A stretch of 64,000 nt of DNA from Prorocentrum cordatum (lineage: Eukaryota; Sar; Dinophyceae; Prorocentrales; Prorocentraceae), in assembly GCA_963575745.1 (NCBI GenBank), contig CAUYUJ010003636.1:292937-356936 (forward strand). Direction: 5' to 3'. The first letter of the stretch is position 1, and every line of letters begins with the position of its first letter. Below the pieces are notes generated by a model. That model saw only the letters and a program-made list of their open reading frames with translations, made no database searches and had not been told where the DNA came from. This document shows, one piece after another, positions 1 to 10,789 of this stretch. A program made the translations under genes and the position numbers.

Positions 1-700
1 GGGCCTTCCGGGGGGCGGGCGGGGGCGCGGGCGCGATCTCGACCGGGCCACTCGAGGCCGCCGCCGAAAAACTCCTCGCGCCAGAACGCGACGAGCAGCT
101 CATCTATGCGCAGGACGCTCGCACGGCGTCCGAGATCTCGCGAGAACCCGAGGCCGCCCGCCGCCCTTGGAAAGAAGGGGGCACCCTGAGGTCCTTTGAT
201 CTCTAACAATCGGGGCCAAGGGGGGGGGCGGGGCCTGGCCGCCGCAGGCCTCGATCGCGACCGCGGCGAATAACTCGCGGCGCTCGGAAAAAGTCAGAAC
301 CCGAGTGGGCTGGCCCTCAGGCCGGCACACGCCCAAACCGGAAAGGACCCGATATCGGCCCCCTCGCCCCAGATTCCCAGGATGTTCCTGGATGCTGTTC
401 AAAAGCACTATCGCCCCCTAAAGCGATGCATTGTGTCCCCGAGATCCTTGACGAAAGCGCCCCTGTGCGAGGCGCGCCTGACTCCTAGCTTCCCCTGCTG
501 AAAAGCCGCTTCGGATCCTCCTCGGCTTCAGAAATCGCACGGCCGCCGATCAGTGGGGCCCAGGCTGGGCTCGGCGCCGGGCTCGAAGCAATGCGCTGCG
601 CCAGATGCGCCAGCCTCTACAGGCCCTCGCCCGTCAGGGGAAGTGGCCGCGAGCCCATCTGGTGAAGCGCAGTCTCCATGCGGTCGCCCTGCTCCTGGAC
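1..700. other. GC-rich stretch without a supported gene
   Basis: GC-rich sequence in which no frame gives a recognisable protein. It may belong to the retroelement relic that follows or to the downstream part of the EF-hand gene whose last visible exon ends at 2173. Nothing further can be supported. Confidence 0.3.
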
Positions 701-713
701 CGCGCGGCTGATG

Positions 714-1935
714 CTAGAGAACGCCCTGTCGTTCGCGACGTGCTGCGGCTCGTTGACTGTGATCATGTCTGCCAGAACTTGCTGCATCTCCCGTCCAGCG
801 GTCGCCTCCGCCGAAGCTTTTCACCAGCTCCTTCGACTCCGCCTTCATCGCCCTGATGTGCCCCCGGGCCTTCCTCCTCTGAGCCTTGGCCCTCTCGATC
901 TCGAACCTGCGATTTGCCCTCTCGATCTTCTCCTCTTCCGTGAAACGCACGTGCCGCGCCCGAACTGTGCACGTCATGCGCTTGGCATATTTCCCGTGCT
1001 GGTTCTCCGACTCGGAACGCGCGCGAAACGGGCGAGGGCGATCGTCCCGGTCGACACGCCCGGACGGGTTGCGAAGGTTCGGCATCTCTTAAGGAGGCCA
1101 GCATCGTCTGGGCGTAGGTCGTCACGTGCCAAATGAGACAGGTGGCCACGCGGCGCCAGTGGTGCACCACCGTCGGCAGCAGCATGCGGCCGGAGTAAAG
1201 TCCTGCTCTTACACATTCGTCATCGCCGCCAGGTCGAGCGTCGCCTCCAAGTCCGGGTTTTCCTGGCGGCCCTGGTCCGGCATCTCTTCCCAGACCACCA
1301 TCTGGTCTGGATTCTCCGGAGCCCCTGACCACATCACCTCCTTATTCGTAACCTCGCGGAGCCCGCTCAAGTCGAAACCGATTTTCTTGATCAGCCGCCC
1401 GGAGCGATACACTGCGAGCGCAGGCGGCAGAGGCACAGCAGGCTACGAAGCTGGCGGCCGGGCGGCGGCCCTTCAAGATGCGCGCCCTGGGCATCCGCTT
1501 CTCGATTTCAGGCGAGGCCTTGAAGAGCGCGACCGGGCGTTGCATAAGGTCCACGGAGCGGTGGCCGGAGGGGCACGTCACCAGGGGCACCCGCACGCGA
1601 CGACGCAAGACAACGTCATTCACGACCAGCACGTTGCCCGCAAAGTCGATTGCGCACTCGAGGCCGGCGAGTAGCTTCGCCGGCAAGAGCGGCGGACACT
1701 TCTGCTCAAAAATGAAGCACTCCACCACGCCGTTGCCGCCCAGCGTCGCTGAAAACCATGCCCGGCCGATCGGTCTCGTCCGGGGTACTGAAACTCGGCC
1801 AAGGACACCCTCGGCAACATCCGATCCGATGGCATGTTTTTTCTGACCGTTTCCCGCGACCAGCGTTCCACCCAGAGCCGTTCTCGACGGCCCTAGGGCC
1901 CAGAGGCGCGCCTCTGGAGCCCAGAGCTTGAACAA
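714..1935 (-). pseudogene. possible degraded retroelement polyprotein fragment
   Basis: Several overlapping minus-strand frames give protein-like text that switches frame, as in a decayed element. The longest piece (1342-1935) has a stretch around PLLPAKLLAGLECAIDF followed by basic, Val-rich sequence. That resembles the end of a retropepsin domain in LTR-type polyproteins (LLG..VL..LGA.IDF pattern). The part at 714-1085 is charged and Arg-rich, like a gag or linker segment. No DTG/DSG active site, reverse transcriptase motif or LTR pair was found, so the family assignment is an inference. A host exon or a different element class remains possible. Confidence 0.3.
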
Positions 1936-2172
1936 AAACAGCCGTCTGATTTCTGTCGTGGCTCAGGGGTTCCCGTACAGTCATCATGCGTGCTATAACA
2001 CGGAATGCATAGTAAGGAGCGAAGGGTTGTTCTGGCCACGGCGTGCCCAGGCCACGAACAAAACCCACGACAAACATCTAAGAAACAGCCCGAAAACCCG
2101 AGCCCCATCAAGAGCCCAAACCAATTTTTACGTCAGCATCTTCACCGTAATCATCCCGCCGCCCCAGCTGAC

Positions 2173-2260
2173 CTCCTGCCATCGCCGTCTCCTGAGGCGT
2201 CAACGACAAGGACTCGTCCGAGTCCATGGCCCGGAAGACCTCGAGAGGCCCGCCCTTGAC
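2173..2260 (-). CDS. EF-hand protein, exon (last one visible)
   Basis: This 88-base exon encodes VKGGPLEVFRAMDSDESLSL, then TPQETAMAG. The segment around FRAMDSDESLSLTPQE is an EF-hand loop with its flanking helix: Asp at loop positions 1 and 3, and Glu at the end. The first Asp-x-Asp is kept, but Gly at loop position 6 is replaced, so calcium binding may be weak. The acceptor is CACAG before GTCAAG. The donor is taken as GT after GCAGGAG, leaving phase 1. It joins in frame to the exon at 3226-3282 to give DWCLKVKGGPLEVFRAMDSD, a plausible link between two EF-hand modules. Later exons must lie beyond the left edge or are not recognisable. Boundaries were read by eye. Confidence 0.6.
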
Positions 2261-2364
2261 CTGTGCCCAGGCGCCGCTCTGGGAGGAATGGGCGGCTGAG
2301 GGTAAGCGGGGGAAGAGGGAGTCCATGTCTGGTACACGCTGCACATGCGAGAAAGAAAGAGAGA

Positions 2365-2372
2365 GAACAACC

Positions 2373-2432
<60 letters not shown>

Positions 2433-2600
2433 CCAACAACACCAACACCAACACCAACACCAACACCAACAACAACAACAACAACAACAACAAACGAGAG
2501 CGAGAACGAGCGAGAGAGAGAGAGGGAAAGACGGGGAGAGAGGGATGCAGAGAAAGAGAAGCAAATAAAGAGAGAGAGAGAGAGAGAGAGAGACAAAACG
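2365..2600 (+). repeat. (CAA)n / (CACCAA)n then (GA)n microsatellites in the EF-hand intron
   Basis: Positions 2369-2430 are nearly pure CAA. Positions 2431-2466 alternate CACCAA. CAA resumes to about 2493, and a GA-rich run follows to about 2594. These sit in the 965-base intron between the EF-hand exons at 2173 and 3226. The remainder of that intron (2600-3225) is purine-rich and then pyrimidine-rich sequence with no gene. Confidence 0.9.
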
Positions 2601-3225
2601 AGAGATAGATACGACTGAAAAAAAACACAACAAAAAGAAGAAGAGGAAACGGAACTGTAGAAGGACGGACATGAAGAGGAGTGGGACAACAAAAGACAAG
2701 AAACAACGGATGAGCAGTGGGAGGGGAGGGGGCGGAAGGAAGCAGGGGTGAAATGCACGGGTGATGGAGAGAAATCGCAGATGAATGGAAGGTCGAGGGC
2801 GGAGGGGATGGTCAGGGAGGGCACGGGGGAGAAGGGAAGGGGAGAGGGGGAGTGAGGGGGGATGGTAAGGAAAAAGAAGCGGGACAGAAAGAGGAGAAAC
2901 TAATAACAAGACACCTTGCGATAAACACGTGGCAACGACGGAAAACAACAAAAAAACGGTTCCCCCACTCCCGTGTCTCTGCTCACTTCCGTCCTCGCTC
3001 TTTCCTTTTGGCTCCACCCCCCACCTCTCAATCTGGTCGGTTATATCCACCGCCTTTCCCCCCTGTTCCTTTCCCCTTCTGCCCTCCCCATTCGGCCCTC
3101 TCCTCTCCCACCCATCACATTCCCCCTCTCTTCCCTGCCCATCCCCCTCCGCCTCTGTCCTGTGACGTATGTCCGTCCCCGCTTCAACCTCGCAGGCTTT
3201 GCATTCCGCGTGGAAAGGAGGCGAC

Positions 3226-3282
3226 CTTAAGGCACCAGTCGGCAAAGTAATCGCAGATGGCGGCCCCGTCCCTGTCCACAAC
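3226..3282 (-). CDS. EF-hand protein, short linker exon
   Basis: A 57-base exon encodes VVDRDGAAICDYFADWCLK. It is bounded by a CCAG acceptor after a pyrimidine-rich run and a GT donor (TTAAG before GTCGCC), with phase 0 at both ends. Asp-Arg-Asp-Gly looks like the start of an EF-hand loop, but the rest is degenerate. The frame continues into the exon at 2173-2260. The upstream exon at 13396-13468 also ends in phase 0, but residues usual between two EF-hands of this family appear to be missing, so another exon may lie between them. AGGTC occurs at both ends of the downstream intron. Identification rests on context and in-frame joining. Confidence 0.5.
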
Positions 3283-3601
3283 CTGGACAACCAGGCAGGA
3301 CGAGGGGGAGGGCGAAGATGGCGAGGAGGAAAAGGAGGGAAGGGATGATAATGATAAGAGGGGAAGTGACCTGTGTGTAAATACACGTGCGTGTAATATG
3401 CTAAACTTTATTGTGGTTGGACTTTGCCCGTGGAAGCCCGAATTTAATGTATGCAAGATTTAAGAAAGGACGCGGGTTCGTGGTGAAACGTTGGTTCACA
3501 ATCGCAGCTGGTCCCACCAAAAAGTGTGTTGTTTTCGTGGTCCCGTCCTTGTTGGGGACATGCCTTATTTAGCGTCGACTGCGCGTAGGAGTGACCCTGG
3601 G
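3283..3601. other. intronic stretch, nothing recognised
   Basis: GA-rich then AT-richer sequence without a protein-like frame. It is presumably part of the large EF-hand intron. Confidence 0.4.
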
Positions 3602-4204
3602 TTAAAGTGACCTTTGGTGCGCGGCTCCAGGGGCGCCCGTGGTGGCCCAACGCGACGACCACAATTGAGGAATCAGCGCGCTGGCCCTTGAGAGTCCATG
3701 CGTATGAAGATACAGGTCGTTCGTTGCGACATCCCCCATCGCTCCACCCAACAATCTGAAATCCGAATCGGTCGTATTCTTGGGACCACTATGATACCAG
3801 AAATCGTCCTCCGCGTCCAATGCCCAATTCAAACAAAGTCGGTTTCTTTGTTGGAATCCCTCCGTCTCCATATGATTGGGTCGCCTGTTGCATCCCTTGG
3901 CCACCAATTCGTAGTTAGTGAAGTGTCCGCCATTTTCGTCGGGATCTGTGAGGGCGTGGGTGCGCTCTTCATGCTTCGCCCTGCCCGGAAGAACATACGC
4001 CAAGATTTGGCTATCCGTAACAAACTGCATTGTGCGGGTGCGCCCTACACAAAGATCTGTTGCCGAGCACTGCGCAATACCACCAGGCATATATCGAAGC
4101 AAGTGCCAATGTTGCGCGTCGAAGTGTTCAATTTGTGCCCTCCGCTTCCCCCCGTTCCTTGAGGCGGTCAGCATAGACGCCAGCGCGAAGAGAAAATGCT
4201 TCAT
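3602..4204 (-). CDS. hypothetical 200-residue open frame with hydrophobic N-terminus
   Basis: An uninterrupted frame from ATG at 4204 to the stop at 3602. It starts MKHFLFALASMLTAS, which could be a signal peptide (basic residue, hydrophobic core, small residues before position 15). The body is mixed, with several Cys, Trp and His, and is not low-complexity, unlike most long frames here. No family is recognised. It lies inside the presumed EF-hand intron on the same strand. It could be a nested gene, a fragment of an unknown element, or chance. The frame stays open a further 38 codons upstream of this Met. Confidence 0.3.
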   Translation of the reverse strand: MKHFLFALASMLTASRNGGKRRAQIEHFDAQHWHLLRYMPGGIAQCSATDLCVGRTRTMQFVTDSQILAYVLPGRAKHEERTHALTDPDENGGHFTNYELVAKGCNRRPNHMETEGFQQRNRLCLNWALDAEDDFWYHSGPKNTTDSDFRLLGGAMGDVATNDLYLHTHGLSRASALIPQLWSSRWATTGAPGAAHQRSL

Positions 4205-5525
4205 ATTCAAACCAACGTGATCACCGATTGCCAGAAATAATACATTCTGGCTTCGACGCCAACACTGTGAGCCCTGGTCCACTGAAAATTGCCACTCTGG
4301 GTCGACTGTGTCCAACAAGTCCTCCCAATGGGTCCTCCTTCCTCCGTGTGTTTTTATGTTTTCTTGGACTCGTCGTGGCTCGGCGCGCCTCGGGTCTGCT
4401 CCGCGGGGGGCACTCCTGGAACGAACAATTTAGCTCCAGGAGCGGTGATACCGCCGTGCCATACATGCGTCGACTCAGCATGCACTGAAGACTGCAAACT
4501 CGTCTTCTCGCCATCGCTAGAGAGGCGAGCGGCGCCCACGGAGGACGGGGCGCGAGACGAAACCCAACGGCCCCACGAGCGGTCCTGGAGGGCACGGCCA
4601 CGGACGAAGGGCCGACATCCAGGTGCAGCATTCACACTCCGCACAGGAGGAGGGGAGGAGGAAAGCCCCTGCCTCGACCCACAGCCGGCAGGAAGGGGGG
4701 ACGCAGGCGACAAAAATGTAGGAACTTAAGCGCCTGCGAGGCCCCCTCGAGCCAGCGCCCCCGACGGGCAGGGGCCCTCCTCGGTCTTGGACTCGCATGG
4801 TCCGTCAAAGCACGCGCACTAGAGGGAGAAGGGGCAGAGGAAGGAGGGGGAACTGCGCAGCCGCCTGGGCCCGCCACGACCGGGCGAGAAAAATATGACG
4901 TCGGGAGGTGACGCGAAGGCTCGCCTCGAAGTGCTCCTCAGGGGAGCCGGGGGGGCCCTTTCTCCTGGCAGAGTGAGCAGCGAGAAAGGCATCAGCAGCG
5001 AGAAAGGCATCGACACAGGCAGCAAACATAACGTTTGACGAGCATGGCGAGGGAGAAAACAGCAGGGGGAGGAGAGCCAGGGATATCCCTCAAACATAAA
5101 CGACGACGAAATAAGAACATGTCCCAACCAATGAAAGAAAAGGCGAAGGAGGCGAGGGCAACGCACATATTGATCAACCGAATCAAGATCTACGCCAGGG
5201 CCAGGTGGGCACCCCATTAGGCAACCTTGAGGAGCAGTATGGAAGCGCGACGAGGTACAGACTGCCTGCGTGAGCACGCGAAGTGGAGCAACCACGAAGT
5301 AGTGCTGCGTCCGACGTGTCACAAAGTGGGCATTCACGCAGAACTGATCAATCGTGGCCTCCGTGGCCTGAGGGAACCATTTGAGAACCCGCCGAAGGAG
5401 AATCCCACCACCCCTCTCGGCGTAAGTGGTTTATGGAATTTCCTCTTCCATGTTCCCTCCTTCCCCTTCGGGAAGGGGTTTACCCCTCCCCGTAACCCCC
5501 TCCCCTGGACTTGGACGGGGAGGGG
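4205..5525. other. stretch without a supported gene
   Basis: Moderately GC-rich unique sequence. Short frames on both strands overlap one another and none shows a family motif. It is presumed to be intron of the EF-hand gene. Confidence 0.35.
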
Positions 5526-5539
5526 CGCTGGTAGTTAGA

Positions 5540-5850
5540 GCGTCCAAAACGGCCTCGGCGAGGAAGCCCCCAAGAAGCCCCCAAAAGGCTCCAAGAGGCT
5601 GCCAGGATGGTTCCGAAAGGCCTCCAAGAGGCTCCAAGAGGCCGCCATGAGGCTCCAAGAGACCCCCAAGAGGCCCCAAGAGGCCTCCAACAGGCCCCCA
5701 ATAGCCCCCCAAGAGGATCCCAAGCGGCGTCAAGAGGCCCCCCCGAAGCACCCAAGACGCCCAAGAGCCCCCATTGACCGCCAAGAGACCCCCAAGACGC
5801 CCGAAGGGGCTTCCAAAAGGCTTCCAACAGGCATCCGAGCGGCATTCAAC
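5540..5850 (+). repeat. CCAAGAGGCC-type decanucleotide array
   Basis: Degenerate tandem copies of a roughly 10-11 base unit (CCAAGAGGCY, with CCAAGACGCC and CCAAGAGGCTC variants). Related arrays in this orientation lie at 25060-25640, 31560-31695, 33425-33760 and 52650-52760, and inverted ones at 15420-16400. Read as protein they give monotonous Gly-Leu-Leu-Gly or Pro-Lys-Arg text, so no gene is implied. Confidence 0.85.
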
Positions 5851-6308
5851 CATCCACCCAGCGTCATCATTCTCCTCATCCCTCCTTTGCTCGATTCCTC
5901 GCCACCCCCTCATCCATCCATCTGGCCTCCTCTTCCGCCTCATCCTTTGCAAGGATCGGCCGTCCCTCTCGTTTCTCCCCCACTTCCCTGATCTCTTCAA
6001 CTTGCCTGGACGTAGTTTCTGGATGGGCTGGTGGGGATACTTTTCGTTCGGCGGCCCGCAAGGAAAAGTCCAGAGGGCGTGTCAATCAACGGCAATGGGG
6101 CGCAATGCCAAAACTGGCGGGATACGCGAAGCGTCAAGAAATTGTCTAGGATGTTCACGGTAGGCGGCACTATCCCAAAACGTTGTGTAGAGTTGACGCT
6201 GAAGGGACTTGCGGGGCCCCGAGATCCGATGGAGGTCAGAATGGTGGGGCGGGGTTCGCGGCGGAGGAAATGCCAGTGATAGAGCTTACGCACGTATGAG
6301 ATGAAGGA
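5851..6308. other. spacer between repeat array and LINE
   Basis: A C/T-rich segment to about 5990, then unique sequence. A minus-strand frame at 5997-6293 may be a decayed continuation of the LINE's C-terminal part, but it carries no recognisable motif. Confidence 0.35.
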
Positions 6309-8050
6309 TTACATCCACCACCCGCACAGCATCCTAGCTATCGCGCGATCGGGGTCCTCCGAGAGCGCCTCCAAGTGCGCGACAAGGGCCCCAGAGGACG
6401 CGTGAGGAATCATGCGCCGAAGACAAATGGCTCTCGCAGCGCGTGGATGGCAGGGAACCCCACGGGAGTGCGAAAAGAAGCAAGTTGCGCACAGAGGCCA
6501 TAGGAGAAAGCATCCCGTGGACCAGCAGACAAATACATGACAGCTTCGCGGTAGGCATGGGCTAGAGCGTGGGCGACAGGGTGAAGCTGCATGATAAAGG
6601 AGAGGGTGGACGAGCGCGTAATCTTGAAGGCCACGACGGAGCGGGTTAGGCCCAGGCCCGGTTGCCGAAAGAGCCGCGCGCGCTGCTGAAACTTGGGCAA
6701 AGCCTCGGTCCACGCCATGGAGTCGGCACCACGGCAAATAAAGATGCCTAGTTAAATTACAGCCTCGAGAACCTGAATCACCCTGTAGTTCCCCTTCAGA
6801 GTCCGAACGGAGTTCGTCGGAAGGTCGAGGTCCAGGGAGCCAACAACAACGATCTGGCACTTCCGAATGTTGAGTTGACGCCCCGCAAATTTTTCCGATG
6901 TGACGCAGCAAGGAGAGGGGGGGGCCAAGCGAGTGTTGGATGTCAACGATCCCGAAACAGAAGTCATCGGCGCAGGCGAACAGCCTGTCAATGTGAAGGG
7001 ACACGAAAGCCAGCGAAGGATCGGGTCGACTTCGAGCGCAAAGAGGAGCACGCTGCTAGGACGTCCCTGCTTGAGCCCCCTCTCCATGGAGAGTTCACCA
7101 TAACTCTCCCCGTCCGAGCGCGCGGCGGCAACGCGCAGCCTTCGGAAAAATGGGCAGACGTGGCTGCAGACCCCCATCCGCTCAAGCACGCGTAGGAGCC
7201 ACGGGATCGCTAAAGACGAGACGGCGGCGCAGAAGTCCGCGAGAAAGAGACGCGCATGTTTTCTGACGAGAATGTGTCGTTCCAACCCCCATCCTTCGGC
7301 GTCGACAACGTTGGATGGCATGTCACGACCAGCAACGCATTCCTGGGAAGGGGGGATGAGCGAACTCGCGTTCGAGGTGAGCGTGCAGCACATGGGGCCA
7401 GAGAGGAGCTTTATGTCATAATTCGACACGCTCAGCGGGCGCGAGCAACTCGGGCGACGCACAATGTGATCGGTCTGGTCCCGAGTATCTAGCCCTTTGC
7501 GGAAGAACACCATGAAACCCCGTCCCATCTCAACCGGAAGTTCCAACATCTCACCTGTGAAGAGGGCGAGGTAGACAACGTAAAGCAAACGAGAGGCATC
7601 TGGAACCTTCCAAACACCATCAGGTAGCCCATCCTCACCAGGCATACTGCGCACTCTAGACCTGAGATAAAAGGGGAAGGGACAGTCTGAATGAAGGCGT
7701 CGATTTCAAGCCAGGAGGAGGGGCCCAGAGACGGGGAGGCAAAGGTGCGGGCCCGATAGTCCTTGAGAACCTCGGCGGAGCGGTCAACAGACGCGCGCGG
7801 GAAGCCATCTTCATCGTAAGTACAAGTAAGATAGGTACGACTGCGATTCCGACGCCACAACTGCTGCATGCGATGGATACGTGAGGCATGCGAAGCTTTG
7901 AATTCGGGTGGAGCAGAAGAGGCTTCAACGTCGCGGGTTTCCTCATCCAGGAGCTGAATCTGACTGACGCGGATGAGGGCACGCAGGCCGGCGAGTTGGA
8001 TGCGCTGAAACGTGGCCATGCAGAAGCGAGACTGCAACGTGGGATAGCAG
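6309..8050 (-). pseudogene. LINE reverse transcriptase domain, frameshifted
   Basis: RT hallmarks in order: a segment ending SRPLSVSNYDIKLLSG (motif 2a-like), a helix region with LLRVLERMGV, ERGLKQGRPSSVLLFALE (the Gly-x-x-Gln-Gly motif before the catalytic block), then in another frame FACADDFCFGI. The last is the catalytic Tyr/Ala-x-Asp-Asp motif, with Cys where many LINEs have Tyr. Beyond it the thumb/C-terminal region continues (frame around 6410-6718), with a segment typical of dinoflagellate LINEs: Gly-Leu-Gly-Leu followed by FKITRSSTLSFIMQL. At least two frameshifts split the domain. Confidence 0.75.
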
Positions 8051-8229
8051 CGAATCGCACGATGAACCATCCATGCCTTCCCAGGTCTCCACCCCCGAAG
8101 AGCGCGCAAGGCCCAGTGCTGCCTCATTCCCAGAGAGGTCGCAAGTTCGTGTTTGACGAGGTCACGAACACGAGCGGCGGCAGCATGGATAAGCTCCTCG
8201 AGCTGCTCCAAACGACCCCGCGGGCCTAC

Positions 8230-9090
8230 ATCAAAATACATCTCGGCAATAGAGGCCCCCAGCAAGCGCTGGAACTTGGCGCGTTTGAGAATCCACTCGG
8301 GGGCCGTCCGACGGCCGGGTGGAAGCCGATAAGGGGCCTGGGTGAATCGCGGTCGGGATGTGGTCACTGGGCATAAGGGCTTTAAGTTTACCGATAACGC
8401 CACAGCGAATATCTAGATCACGAAAACAGCATGAGGCAGAGACGTATAGGCGCGGTCGAGGCGAGCCGAGTGAGTAATGGCGCCATCCCTCACCTCCCTC
8501 CGAGTGCGCCCTCCTCCTGGTAAAGCTCCGCGAGACCAGGGGGGGCCCGAGAGAACGCCCTGGACTGGGGCCGATCCCCTGGTTTCCATCCCGAACCATC
8601 AAACTGCATGCGTCCCTCCTCATCCAGGGCGAAGTTAAAGTCGCCTAGCATGATCCTGTGTTCTTTCGGGAACTGCACAAACTCTGCGCGAATCACTGCG
8701 AGGGCACGGGAATACCCTGCAAGAGTACCACTCGTGTTCGGAAGGTGGAGATTGAAAATGCTGAGAGAACCGCTGGGAACAGTAAGAGTACTGCGGAATG
8801 CACGAACCAGTAATGACCGCATTATGAATAATGGCACAAGACTGATTGCAAATGGAAGAATTCAGAGCGGCGGCGACCCCTCCCGCGCGCCGGGAGTCAG
8901 GAAAGGATGACGAACCATTAGGATGACCAGACATCTCCAAGCCCAGCCCGCTGTGGAGCTCCCCCATACCACCGATATGTCCGTGAGCCCCTTAGCAGCA
9001 AGTGACAGAGCGCTGACGAGAGAAGGGGGGGAAGGCGAGAGCATCGAGCTCCAGCGCGCCGCGAGGCGGACTTCACGGAGCAAAACAGAC
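8230..9090 (-). pseudogene. LINE endonuclease (EEP) domain, frameshifted
   Basis: Fragments of an AP-endonuclease-like domain in three frames: RNTRGL near 9080 (the usual N-terminal Asn-x-Arg-Gly-Leu), LSIFNLHLPNTSG and then IMLGDFNFALDEE near 8640 (the Gly-Asp-Phe-Asn metal-site motif), and PSDHIPTAI near 8380 (the catalytic Ser-Asp-His). These are the expected motifs in the expected order and spacing for the target-nicking nuclease of a LINE. Frame changes show it is not functional. Confidence 0.75.
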
Positions 9091-9432
9091 CGCGGGTGTT
9101 CCGCGAGCAGACAGAGAGATCGGAGGAGGGAACAAACGGCAGAATCTCTGGAGAGAGGGCAAAAGGAAGAACCTCACCATGCTCAGTCGGGGAGTGCGCG
9201 CGTGAAACGACAGACGATGGAAGAGAGCAAGTGCAGCCGGCTCGCTGTCTACGGGGGCGCCTGATCTGCACGTCGGCCGCGGCGCGAATGGCAGCCCCCT
9301 GGTTCTCCAATCCAGAAGCGCAGAGGCCTTCTGTGAAGATGTTGATGGAGACGGTCAACGCGTCGTCCGCCATCGAGAATTGAGCAAGTTCGATAGGTTC
9401 ATGTTCCGACTTGAGGGCCGAGACCACGCCGC

Positions 9433-10395
9433 CTAAGCCGCTGCTGCCGACTTCGGTGCGCTTGCCCACGAGGCAGTTCGCGATGTGCGAGCGGACTCGG
9501 CCCATGGAGAGGAAGAGCTGCCGAGCTTTGGTGCCCCGGTGACGTTTGACGCGGAGGTGGGGCATGGGCTGCGGAGCGAGCGGGCCGGGAAGTCGAGCGA
9601 GGGATCGCGAGAGAAGTTGCTGAGGAAGTCCGTGGCCTCTGCGGGGCGCTCGAAGTCGAGGGTGATCTTCTTGGCCATGCCGAAGCACTTCGCAGCGGCG
9701 CGGATGGCGACATCAGCAGGGGCGCATTGGATCTTGATAGCGCCCGCAAGTGCGCGAAGGGACTTGGCGAGCATCTTGCGAGGGGGGCCAACGACGATCA
9801 GCCCGCAGGCAGACTCCTGTCTCGACGATGCAGCATCTGGTGCAGTCCAGCGCGAGGTCGTACTAGCAGTAGACGGGGCACGCGAGAGGGCGGTCCGCTT
9901 CTCTTCAACGCCCGCAATCTGGGCCTGGACGCGGTCGCGAAGAGTGGGGGCATGACCTGGGTCCATCGGGGTCGGGGTGGACTGGGACTGGGCCGCGATG
10001 TTCTCTTTGAGCGATTCAAAGCGAGAGTTGAGGTCCGTGTGCATCGCTGTTTGCTGGGCTTCGAGGCGGGAGACCTTGCCTTGGATGTCTGTGGAGAGGT
10101 TGTGCATGTTAGCTGTCAGCTGATCACAGTGAACGGCCTGGGCGGAGACATGAGACTTGTTGAGGCCAATATCTTGGGACAGCATGGAGAGCTGGGAGCC
10201 GAAACCACGGAGGGCACGAATAACCTCATCCAGTTTCTCATCTGGAAACACCCGAGGCAGTCTTTGCTTGTCCGAGCGGCTGCGTGACGGCGAAGACGAA
10301 CGGTCACGGTCACTGAGAGGCGAATTCGAGCGACCAGCAGCACCTGAGCCAGCTTCCGTCCTGGCAGCCGAGCGGTGAGAGCGAGAGACGGGCAT
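9433..10395 (-). pseudogene. LINE ORF1-like / N-terminal polyprotein frame
   Basis: An open frame of 320 codons from ATG at 10395. It starts with a Ser/Arg-rich region, has a probable coiled coil around residues 55-110 (LDEVIRALRGFGSQLSMLSQ and onward, heptad-like), and ends Ala/Ser-rich. Past the stop, protein-like text continues in another frame (8918-9688, including LFLSMGRVRSHIANCLVGKR), so the stop may be a frameshift artefact of decay. No zinc knuckle was seen. Confidence 0.55.
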
Positions 10396-10515
10396 CGCGG
10401 CGGCTCCGCAGTGAACGGGGAATGAAAGTGGGAAGGGGGAGCAGAGAACCGCGTTGGTGTCGCCATCCTGAACCGCGTGCACCCTGATGAGCTGCACGAT
10501 GCCCCATTCACCATG

Positions 10516-10619
10516 AAAATAATCATCATCACCATCATCAGCAGCAGCATCATCATCGTCATCACCATCATCATCATCACCATCATCAGCAGCAGCATCA
10601 TCATCGTCATCACCATCAC

Positions 10620-10654
<35 letters not shown>

Positions 10655-10667
10655 ACATCATCATTTG

Positions 10668-10752
<85 letters not shown>

Positions 10753-10771
10753 TTCATCTTCATCATCATCA
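10516..10771 (+). repeat. (CAT)n microsatellite
   Basis: Near-perfect CAT triplets, with CAGCAG and CGTCAT interruptions in the first third. It lies just upstream (in the minus sense) of the LINE ORF1-like frame. Confidence 0.95.
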
Positions 10772-10789
10772 TGTTGCTCCTCGCTCCGC

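Larger units (their letters stand above)
6309..10395 (-). mobile_element. decayed non-LTR retrotransposon (LINE) with ORF1-like, endonuclease and RT parts
   Basis: Reading right to left the parts come in LINE order: an N-terminal charged/coiled-coil frame (9433-10395), an endonuclease-exonuclease-phosphatase domain (about 8230-9090), a linker, and a reverse transcriptase domain with its C-terminal extension (about 6309-8050). Several frame changes separate them, so the copy is dead. It lies in the EF-hand intron between the exons at 3226 and 13396, on the same strand as the host gene. No target-site duplication or poly(A) tail was identified, so the outer ends are approximate. Confidence 0.8.

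Noticed and set aside
2345-2618. Open frames of poly-Asn, poly-Gln or poly-Thr
   Set aside because: They are translations of the (CAA)n array, open in every phase, with no flanking conserved sequence.
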